A DNA stretch of 12,186 nt from Betaproteobacteria bacterium (GTDB taxonomy: Bacteria > Pseudomonadota > Gammaproteobacteria > Burkholderiales > SG8-39): assembly GCA_012274205.1 (NCBI GenBank), contig JAAOZY010000267.1, positions 1-12,186 of the forward strand, read 5' to 3'. Below the pieces are notes generated by a model, which worked only from the letters and a program-made list of their open reading frames with translations, was not told where the DNA came from and made no database searches. This document shows positions 6,861 to 12,186 of the stretch, piece by piece (position 1 is the stretch's first letter; each line of letters begins with the position of its first letter). Both the position numbers and the translations under genes were made by a program.

Positions 6861-6890
6861 CAGTATGAGGGGATCCATCCCCTCATACTG
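6861..6890. terminator. 14-bp perfect hairpin after the beta-oxidation operon
   Basis: CAGTATGAGGGGAT (6861-6874) and ATCCCCTCATACTG (6877-6890) are exact reverse complements with only CC between them. It begins 10 nt after the stop at 6850 and lies between convergent genes, so it is probably a bidirectional transcript end. No long T-run follows on either strand. Confidence 0.6.
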
Positions 6891-6902
6891 CCCTAGGTAA
6901 GA

Positions 6903-6928
6903 CCGTTGCAAAATTCATTTTGCAACGG
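6903..6928. terminator. 12-bp perfect hairpin before the convergent hydrolase stop
   Basis: CCGTTGCAAAAT (6903-6914) and ATTTTGCAACGG (6917-6928) are exact reverse complements around a 2-nt loop (TC). It lies 20 bp beyond the stop of the minus-strand hydrolase (6949) and 12 bp from the preceding hairpin. Its position suits termination of the minus-strand transcript, with the A/T core providing a short T stretch on either strand. Confidence 0.6.
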
Positions 6929-6948
6929 GTTCTGCGTTGTCGCCCGCC

Positions 6949-8028
6949 TCAGGCCGACGCGTCCACCGCCTCGCCCACGGCGCGGAAGAATGCATCGGCG
7001 TGGTCGGCATTGATCCAGCGCACCACCACCACCATCTGCCGTTCCGGATCGACCCAGGTGATCGAGCCGCCCGCGCCGATGGCGAAATAGCTGGACGCGT
7101 TCACGCTGGGGAACACGCTGCGCTCGCCATTGAGCCAGATCAGAAAGCCGTAGAACGGTGCCAATGCGCAGGGCCTGCGCATCATCTGTATCCATGCGGA
7201 AGAGATCAGCTGCCGCCCCTCGTGCTGGCCTTCGTCCAGCAGCAGTTGGCCGATGCGCGCCTGGTCCATGCTGCTGATCGTGACCCCGCCGCCCCAATGG
7301 CTGCCGCCCGGGACCGACTGCACCCGGACGCCGTTCAGATCGATCCAGGCATGGTCGTAGCCGACCCAGCGCCAGTCCTCGCTCGCGCCCAGGGGGCGCA
7401 TGATGGTCTCGGCAAACACTTGCGGCAGCGGCCGCTGGTACAAATGCAGCAGCGCCAGCGACAGCTGGTTGATGCGCACGTCGTTGTATTCCCAGTAGCT
7501 GCCGGGCGAGCGCAGCGGCCGCGCGTCGCCCTTCTTGCCGGAAACCGGATTGGGCTGGAAATGAACCGTGCGGTAGCGATCGACCTGATCGGGCAGGCCG
7601 AAGCATTCGCCCTCCCACTCGCTGGTCTGCTGCAGCAGCTGCGCCCAGGTGATGCCGCGGTTGTGCACGCTGTCGAAGCCGATCCCCGGCAGGCGCGCGA
7701 CCACCGGCTCGTTCACGTCGGGCAGCAGGCCGCGATCATGGGCGACGCCCGCGAGCAGAGCGAGGTAGGTCTTGGCCACGCTGAAAGTCAGATCGGCGCG
7801 CTCGGGTTCGCCCCAGCTGGCGAGCAGTCTGCCGCGCTGGCGGATCGCGCCGGACACCGGTCCGCGCGGCGATACCGGTCCGAGCAGCCGGTTCCACGGC
7901 GGCGGGTCCGCTGCGTGCACGCCCCAGGTGCCGCTGGTGTCGCGGCTCCATCCGACCTCGTGCGCAATGGCGAAGTCGATTGCGTTCTGCAGCTTTTCTG
8001 AAGGCGCGCCTTCGGTGCGGGAGCTCAT
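6949..8028 (-). CDS. Beta-lactamase-fold serine hydrolase (class C / PF00144 type)
   Basis: A 359-residue protein with the three motifs of the serine beta-lactamase/esterase fold: S83-V-A-K86 (nucleophile and Lys) in LTFSVAKTYLALLAG, Y181-N-D in SYWEYNDVRIN, and H244-W-G in SHWGGG. ITWAQLLQQTSEWEG matches the usual 'LLxxTSG' region, although Gly is replaced by Glu (SEW). No signal peptide is visible, so it is likely cytoplasmic and an esterase or amidase rather than a drug-resistance beta-lactamase. The ATG at 8028 follows GAGGCGG (reverse strand) about 7 nt upstream; longer in-frame starts (8055, 8187) add an Arg/Pro-rich stretch without family character. It is divergent from the SDR gene and convergent with the beta-oxidation operon. 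Substrate unknown. Confidence 0.88.
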   Translation of the reverse strand: MSSRTEGAPSEKLQNAIDFAIAHEVGWSRDTSGTWGVHAADPPPWNRLLGPVSPRGPVSGAIRQRGRLLASWGEPERADLTFSVAKTYLALLAGVAHDRGLLPDVNEPVVARLPGIGFDSVHNRGITWAQLLQQTSEWEGECFGLPDQVDRYRTVHFQPNPVSGKKGDARPLRSPGSYWEYNDVRINQLSLALLHLYQRPLPQVFAETIMRPLGASEDWRWVGYDHAWIDLNGVRVQSVPGGSHWGGGVTISSMDQARIGQLLLDEGQHEGRQLISSAWIQMMRRPCALAPFYGFLIWLNGERSVFPSVNASSYFAIGAGGSITWVDPERQMVVVVRWINADHADAFFRAVGEAVDASA

Positions 8029-8062
8029 GGGAATCCGCCTCGGTGAAAGCCGCATTCTAACC

Positions 8063-8098
8063 GCCTGCCGCGTGCCGCCGGGTGGCCGGCACGCAGGC
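8063..8098. promoter_or_regulatory. GC-rich hairpin in the divergent promoter gap
   Basis: GCCTGC (8063-8068) pairs with GCAGGC (8093-8098), and GTGCCG (8072-8077) pairs with CGGCAC (8087-8092), with a 3-nt bulge (8069-8071) on the left arm. It lies between the divergent hydrolase (start 8028) and SDR (start 8147) genes and occupies the place where the SDR promoter -35 would fall. It could be an operator for both genes or a structured leader on the minus strand. Function is inferred. Confidence 0.35.
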
Positions 8099-8100
8099 CT

Positions 8101-8110
8101 GTGATAAATT
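8101..8110 (+). promoter_or_regulatory. Candidate extended -10 of the SDR gene
   Basis: GTGATAAATT, preceded by T at 8100, gives a TGTGATAAAT-type extended -10, 37 nt before the SDR start codon. No recognisable -35 is present. A near-identical TGTGCTAAATTG occurs before the hydrolase gene at 8924-8935, which supports both as promoters. Confidence 0.35.
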
Positions 8111-8146
8111 GGCGTTCTGCACTGATACGGAAGCGCTGCGGCCGAC

Positions 8147-8893
8147 ATGAAGAAGGTCATCCTGATCACCGGCGCAAGCCGCGGCATCGGCGCAGCGACC
8201 GCGCGGCTGGCCGCGGCGCGCGGCTATGCCGTGTGCGTGAACTACCTGAAAAACCGGCAAGCCGCTGAGGCCGTGGTCGCGGAAATCGAGGGCGGCGGCG
8301 GCCGCGCCATCGCCGTCGCAGCCGATGTCGCCGACGAGGCGCAAGTCGTCCGCCTGTTCGAGACCGTCGACCGCCAATTCGGTACGCTCACGGCACTGGT
8401 CAACAATGCCGGAATTCTGGAAACGCAGATGCGCGTCGAGGATATGGACGCGGCGCGCTTGAACCGGATTTTGGCGGCGAACGTCACCAGTTGCTTCATC
8501 TGCGCCCGGGAAGCGGTGCGGCGCATGTCGAGCCGTCACGGCGGCAGCGGCGGCGCCATCGTCAACGTGTCATCGGCTGCATCACGCATAGGCTCAGCGG
8601 GCGAGTACGTCGATTACGCCGCGTCCAAGGGTGCGGTGGACACGCTCACCATCGGCCTTGCGCGCGAAGTCGCCACCGAGGGCATACGCGTAAACGCGGT
8701 TCGCCCCGGTTTCATCTACACCGACATCCATGCCAGCGGCGGCGAGCCCGGCCGGGTGGATCGCGTCAAGGCGTTCGTGCCGATGCAGCGCGGCGGGCAC
8801 CCCGAGGAAGTCGCCGCCGCCATCCTGTGGCTGCTGTCGGACGAGGCTTCCTACGCGACCGGCAGCTTCATCGATCTCGCGGGCGGCCGCTAA
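8147..8893 (+). CDS. SDR-family NAD(P)-dependent oxidoreductase
   Basis: A 248-residue classical short-chain dehydrogenase/reductase. The cofactor-binding T8-G-x3-G-I-G15 is in LITGASRGIGAAT. NNAG is at 86-89, the structural Asn is N112 in ILAANV, the catalytic Ser is in NVSSAAS (142-143), and Y157 and K161 are in YAASK. The C-terminus reads ATGSFIDLAGG, the usual end of FabG/glucose-dehydrogenase-like members. N32 follows strand beta-2 instead of Asp, which leans toward NADP(H) but is not decisive. The ATG at 8147 is the start matching the family N-terminus; the Shine-Dalgarno is poor (GGAA at 8129-8132, 14 nt away). It is divergent from the serine hydrolase and followed 88 bp later by a separately promoted operon. 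The substrate cannot be inferred; FabG-like ketoacyl reduction or sugar/alcohol oxidation are both possible. Confidence 0.93.
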   Translation: MKKVILITGASRGIGAATARLAAARGYAVCVNYLKNRQAAEAVVAEIEGGGGRAIAVAADVADEAQVVRLFETVDRQFGTLTALVNNAGILETQMRVEDMDAARLNRILAANVTSCFICAREAVRRMSSRHGGSGGAIVNVSSAASRIGSAGEYVDYAASKGAVDTLTIGLAREVATEGIRVNAVRPGFIYTDIHASGGEPGRVDRVKAFVPMQRGGHPEEVAAAILWLLSDEASYATGSFIDLAGGR

Positions 8894-8905
8894 GGCGTGC
8901 TGGTA

Positions 8906-8933
8906 TTGCGCCGCGGGCGCGTTGTGCTAAATT
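8906..8933 (+). promoter_or_regulatory. Candidate sigma-70 promoter of the hydrolase-lemA operon
   Basis: TTGCGC (8906-8911), a 16-bp spacer, and TAAATT (8928-8933) within TGTGCTAAATTG. The start codon lies about 48 nt downstream. An inverted repeat, TGCGCCGC (8907-8914) and GCGGCGCA (8934-8941), brackets the promoter and could be an operator. Confidence 0.4.
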
Positions 8934-8981
8934 GCGGCGCACTGGTGCGGTAAATTTTCGATGTCCCGAAGGAAGACCGAC

Positions 8982-9794
8982 ATGGCCCGCCTGATTCGAG
9001 CGTTGCTGCTGTTCGTGCTCTTTGCGGCGGGATTCGCGTTGCCACCTATTGCCTTGGCCGAGCCCCCGGCCATCGGCATCGTGATCATGCACGGCAAGGG
9101 CGGTTCGCCCGACCGGCTGGTGTCCGATCTCGCTTCGGCGCTCGCCGCCAAGGGCTATCTGGTAGCCAATCTGGAAATGCCCTGGTCAGGCAGGCGCGAA
9201 TACGATGTCGGCGTCAAGCAGGCGGAGCAGGAAGTCGAGGCCGCCCTCGCCGGCCTGCGCGACAAGGGCGCGCAAAAGCTGTTCGTCGCAGGACATAGCC
9301 AGGGCGGCGCGTTCGCGGTCTACTTTGCCGGCAGGCATGCGCTCGACGGCGTGATCGCGATCGCGCCGGGCGGAAGCACCGGGGGCGCCGTATTCCGCGA
9401 CAAACTGGGCGAATCGGTGGCGCGCGCGCGTGCTGCGGTCGCCGCCGGCAAGGGCGAGGACAAGCTGAATTTCCTCGACTACGAAGGCAGTCGCGGGACT
9501 ACCCCCGTTCTTGCCAAGGCCGCCATTTATCTCGACTGGTTCGATCCCGAAGGCGCCATGAACCTCTCTGCCGCGGTGGCCCTGCTCAAGCCGCAAACGC
9601 CGGTCCTGTGGATGGTCGCGAAGAACGATTATCCGGCACTGCGCCGGGCGAACATTCCGCTGTACCAGCGCCTTCCGGCCAATCCGCTGAATGCGTTTTA
9701 CGAACCGAACTCGAGCCACCGCGAAGCCCCCATCGCCGCACTGGACGAAATCCTGCGCTGGACGGGGAAGGTAGCAAATGCGCAAACGCGTTGA
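8982..9794 (+). CDS. Secreted alpha/beta hydrolase
   Basis: A 270-residue protein with an N-terminal signal peptide: basic start, hydrophobic core LLLFVLFAAGFAL, and a likely cut after ALA at residue 26. The mature part is an alpha/beta hydrolase: the early HGKGG loop (oxyanion side), the nucleophile elbow GHSQGG with S106, probable acid D216 (AKNDYP) and H246 (NSSHREAP). It is expected in the periplasm or outside the cell as an esterase, lipase or peptidase-like enzyme; the substrate is unknown. The ATG at 8982 is chosen because AAGGAAG (8969-8975) lies 6 nt upstream; an in-frame ATG at 8961 would add MSRRKTD with no ribosome site. The next gene starts 9 nt after its stop, so they are likely translated together. 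Confidence 0.86.
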   Translation: MARLIRALLLFVLFAAGFALPPIALAEPPAIGIVIMHGKGGSPDRLVSDLASALAAKGYLVANLEMPWSGRREYDVGVKQAEQEVEAALAGLRDKGAQKLFVAGHSQGGAFAVYFAGRHALDGVIAIAPGGSTGGAVFRDKLGESVARARAAVAAGKGEDKLNFLDYEGSRGTTPVLAKAAIYLDWFDPEGAMNLSAAVALLKPQTPVLWMVAKNDYPALRRANIPLYQRLPANPLNAFYEPNSSHREAPIAALDEILRWTGKVANAQTR

Positions 9795-9803
9795 GTGCAT
9801 TGC

Positions 9804-10358
9804 ATGAGCGCGGCCGCCTGGCTCATGCTCGGGCTGGGCGCACTTGTGCTCGCCGCGGGCGCGTGGATCTACAATCGCCTGGTCGCCGAGCGCAACCTTG
9901 CGCGCGAGGGCTACGCCGACATCGACGTGCAGCTCAAGCGCCGCGCTGATCTGGTGCCGCCGCTGGTCGAGGCCGTGCGCGCCTACGCCGCATACGAAAA
10001 GGCGACCCTGACCGCGGTCACCGAACTGCGCACTCATGCGCTCGGCTTCGGGCCGCAGCCAGCCGCGGCGCGTTTCGGCGCCGAGCGTGAGTTGGGCGCG
10101 AAGCTCAAGCAGCTGTTGCTGCTGCAGGAGAACTACCCGCAGCTCAAGGCCGATGCGAACTTCCGCGAGCTTTCGTCCAGGCTGGTCGATACCGAGGACA
10201 AGCTCGAGCATGCACGGCGCTTTTACAACGGCGCAGTGAACCAGTACCGCAACCGGCTCGAGTCCTTCCCCGATGTGATCGTGGCGCGCGCCTTCGGCTT
10301 TGCGCCGCTGCCCTTCTTCGAGACCGACGGGCGCGAAGCGGTGAAGGTGGCGCTATGA
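9804..10358 (+). CDS. lemA: LemA-family membrane-anchored protein
   Basis: A 184-residue protein with one N-terminal membrane segment (about 5-22) directly followed by YNRLV, then the family signature IDVQLKRRADLVPPLVE (40-56), ENYPQLKADANF (109-120), and the helical tail ARRFYNGAVNQYRNRLESFP (137-156). LemA proteins are long antiparallel helix bundles facing the periplasm or outside; their biochemical role is unsettled. The ATG at 9804 is taken as start; a GTG at 9795 immediately after the upstream TGA is an alternative adding three residues. No strong ribosome site precedes it, which fits translational coupling to the hydrolase. Its TGA overlaps the next gene's ATG (ATGA, 10355-10358). Neighbouring LemA and DUF2207 genes are a known recurring pair. 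Confidence 0.93.
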   Translation: MSAAAWLMLGLGALVLAAGAWIYNRLVAERNLAREGYADIDVQLKRRADLVPPLVEAVRAYAAYEKATLTAVTELRTHALGFGPQPAAARFGAERELGAKLKQLLLLQENYPQLKADANFRELSSRLVDTEDKLEHARRFYNGAVNQYRNRLESFPDVIVARAFGFAPLPFFETDGREAVKVAL

Positions 10359-12186
10359 AGCGCAGCGCCTGCCTGTTCGTCTTGTTGTTCGCGTTCGTGT
10401 TCGCGGCGCAGGCACAGCAGCAAGAGCACACGCCGGAGCAGGCGCGGGCGCAGGAGCATGCAAGGGCGCAGGCATTGGAGGATGCGACGCGGATCAAGGC
10501 GCTGTCGTACGCGGATGCCCAGCGTCTGTGGGCAAAGGTGGGGGAGGTCATGCGCCTGCGGACAACAGCGCCGGAGCAGGCCAAGGTGCGGGAACAGGCG
10601 TTGACGCGGGAAGCGGGGCAGTCAACGGCCGATGCGCTGCTGCGGGCGGCAGAGCGCGCGCAGACGGCAGAGCGGGCGCGGGCACAGGCGCAAGCGCACG
10701 CACAGGCGCTGGCGCGCGCACAGGCGCTGGCGCAGGCAAGGACGCAGGCGCTGGCGCGGGCAGCCGAGGCGCAGGCGCAGGCACGGGAGCGCATCGTTTC
10801 GTTCCACAGCACGATACAGATCGGAGCTCAGGGCGAACTCGGCGTAACCGAAACCATAGAGGCACAGGTCGAGGGACGTTCGATAAAACGCGGCATCCTG
10901 CGCGACTTCCCCACCGATTACCGCGACCGGCTCGGGCGGCGCGTGAGCGTTCCATTCGAGGTGGTCTCGGTTAAACGCGACGGCAATGCCGAATCATGGA
11001 ATGTGGGTCCCCTGGTCAACGGCGTGCGCGTGCAGATCGGCAATCCAGGCGTGCTGCTCCCGCATGGCCTGCACAGCTACGAAATCAGCTACCGCACGCG
11101 CTACCAGCTCGGCTTCTTTGCCGATCACGACGAACTCTACTGGAACGTGAACGGCAACGGCTGGACCTTCGCCATGGACAGCGTGTCCGCCGATGTCAGC
11201 CTGCCGCGCGCGGTGCCGGCGGCACAATTGAAAGCCGAGGCCTACACCGGCGCCTTCGGTGCGAAAGGCCGCGCGTACACGGCGAAGGTGCGCGACGGCG
11301 GCGCCGAGTTTCGCACCACGCAGGCACTGGCGCCGCACGAGGGGCTGACCATCGTCCTGTCCTTTCCCAAGGGCGTGGTGGCGCCGCCGCCCTGGTGGCA
11401 GCCGCTGGCCCGCTGGGCGCACGACAACGAGGGCGAAGTGGCGGGCGCTGCGGGGGTCTTGCTGCTGCTTGCCTTCCTTTCCTGGCGCTGGTGGGTGGTC
11501 GGGCGCGATCCGCGCAAGGGACCGGTGTTCCCGCGCTACGAAGCGCCTACGGGGCTCGGGCCCGCGGGAACGCGCTATCTCGACCGCATGCAGTGCGACA
11601 CCCGCTGTTTCGCGGCGGCGCTGCTCGGGCTGGGCCAGCGCGGCTTCCTCAGGATTCGCCAGGAGGGCGCTGCCTACACCATCGAGCGTACCGGCAAAGC
11701 GGTCGAACTGTTACCCGGCGAACAGGCGCTGGCGACGTTGGTGCCGCTGCAAGGCACAGTCACAATCGGCCGCACCTACGACCGCGCGGTGCAAGTGGCC
11801 CGCGCCGATCTGGAGGGCCTGCTGCAGAGGCATTACCGCGACAGTCTGTTTTCGCACAACCGCGGCTCCTTGTTCCTGGGCGGCATGATCGCATTCATCA
11901 CCTTTGGCTATGCTTTTGTCAATCGCACCGCCGATGCGGTCCTCATCGGCGGAGCCGCCGGCATGGCGCTCATCCTTTACCTGTTCTCGCGCTGGCTGCC
12001 CGCCTACACGGCCGAGGGGCGCAAGCTCGAGGACGAGGTCGAAGGCCTGCGCCAATACCTCAGCGTGGCCGAGAAAGACGATCTCGCGCGGCTGAAGCTG
12101 CCGCCGCGTACCGCCGAAGAGTTCGCGAAATTCCTCCCCTATGCGCTTGCGCTCGACGTGGAGAAGACCTGGGCCGACGCCTTTAC
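10355..12186 (+). CDS. DUF2207 predicted membrane protein with an Ala/Gln/Arg-rich N-terminal insert, 3' end missing
   Basis: 610 residues are visible and the frame is still open at the window end. Order: signal peptide (1 to about 20, ending near AAQAQ); an Ala/Gln/Arg/Glu-rich, probably helical low-complexity stretch (about 22-144); an extracytoplasmic DUF2207 beta domain from about 145 to 355, with RGILRDFPTDYRDRLGRR, YEISYRTRYQLGFF and ELYWNVNGNGW; a membrane segment at about 362-380; a cytoplasmic part with FPRYEAPTGLGPAGTRYLDR and a winged-helix-like LLGLGQRGFLRI; two further membrane segments (about 504-522 and 527-547); and a cytoplasmic region ending in EEFAKFLPYALALDVEKTWADAF, which is close to the end of typical members before their Gly/Ser-rich tail. 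It starts inside the lemA stop. Typical family members go straight from signal peptide to the DUF2207 domain, so the insert is unusual. Biochemical function unknown. Confidence 0.93.
   Translation, partial: MKRSACLFVLLFAFVFAAQAQQQEHTPEQARAQEHARAQALEDATRIKALSYADAQRLWAKVGEVMRLRTTAPEQAKVREQALTREAGQSTADALLRAAERAQTAERARAQAQAHAQALARAQALAQARTQALARAAEAQAQARERIVSFHSTIQIGAQGELGVTETIEAQVEGRSIKRGILRDFPTDYRDRLGRRVSVPFEVVSVKRDGNAESWNVGPLVNGVRVQIGNPGVLLPHGLHSYEISYRTRYQLGFFADHDELYWNVNGNGWTFAMDSVSADVSLPRAVPAAQLKAEAYTGAFGAKGRAYTAKVRDGGAEFRTTQALAPHEGLTIVLSFPKGVVAPPPWWQPLARWAHDNEGEVAGAAGVLLLLAFLSWRWWVVGRDPRKGPVFPRYEAPTGLGPAGTRYLDRMQCDTRCFAAALLGLGQRGFLRIRQEGAAYTIERTGKAVELLPGEQALATLVPLQGTVTIGRTYDRAVQVARADLEGLLQRHYRDSLFSHNRGSLFLGGMIAFITFGYAFVNRTADAVLIGGAAGMALILYLFSRWLPAYTAEGRKLEDEVEGLRQYLSVAEKDDLARLKLPPRTAEEFAKFLPYALALDVEKTWADAF
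10703..10757 (+). repeat. Short imperfect repeats coding the Ala/Gln-rich insert
   Basis: The 13-mer CAGGCGCTGGCGC occurs exactly at 10703-10715, 10721-10733 and 10745-10757, within a longer run of GCRCAGGCG-like units (about 10640-10785). Spacings of 18 and 24 bp are multiples of three, so the repeats are in frame and give QALAR/QALAQ units. This is consistent with growth by slippage or unequal recombination. Confidence 0.75.

Noticed and set aside
10528..10974. Gly/Ala-rich 148-codon frame overlapping the DUF2207 gene
   Set aside because: It is the +1 reading of the repeat-coded insert; the DUF2207 frame continues through it with conserved domains on the downstream side and a signal peptide upstream.

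Overview
The window is GC-rich DNA that most likely comes from a betaproteobacterial chromosome (Burkholderiales, Rhodocyclales or Nitrosomonadales grade). The evidence is strong G/C third-position bias, closely packed genes with GGGAG-type ribosome binding sites, and a familiar betaproteobacterial style of beta-oxidation genes. The assignment rests on protein style only and the genus cannot be named. There are no rRNA or tRNA genes, transposases, integrases or CRISPR arrays. Ten genes are supported; the first and the last are cut by the window edges.

Left edge (1-1397): the 3' end of a probable surface or envelope protein. It has a long Thr/Gly/Ala repeat linker followed by a small glycine-rich C-terminal beta domain. 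A stand-alone CheY-like response regulator follows.

Centre (1565-6850): a fatty acid beta-oxidation block. A thiolase (fadA) is followed by a stem-loop and an unusually AT-rich regulatory gap with small palindromes. Then comes a tight three-gene unit: the multifunctional enoyl-CoA hydratase/3-hydroxyacyl-CoA dehydrogenase (fadB), a long-chain-type acyl-CoA dehydrogenase, and a small HugZ/pyridoxamine-oxidase-like split-barrel protein. Together the first three enzymes cover all four steps of the spiral: dehydrogenation, hydration, oxidation and thiolysis. The thiolase and the FadB-like protein resemble the mycobacterial FadA/FadB trifunctional pair rather than E. coli FadA/FadB. Two near-perfect hairpins close this block against a convergent gene.

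Right half (6949-8893): a beta-lactamase-fold serine hydrolase on the minus strand, divergent from an SDR oxidoreductase on the plus strand. A GC-rich hairpin lies in the shared 118-bp promoter gap.

Right edge (8982-12186): an apparent operon of a secreted alpha/beta hydrolase, a LemA-family membrane protein, and a DUF2207 membrane protein whose start overlaps the lemA stop (ATGA). The DUF2207 protein carries an unusual ~120-residue Ala/Gln/Arg-rich insert between its signal peptide and the DUF2207 domain, and it runs off the window.

Most of the window is ordinary metabolism. The parts worth a second look are the repeat linker, the fadB upstream region, the paired terminator hairpins, and the LemA/DUF2207 cluster with its low-complexity insert. 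I did not find a clear undescribed defence or mobile system.
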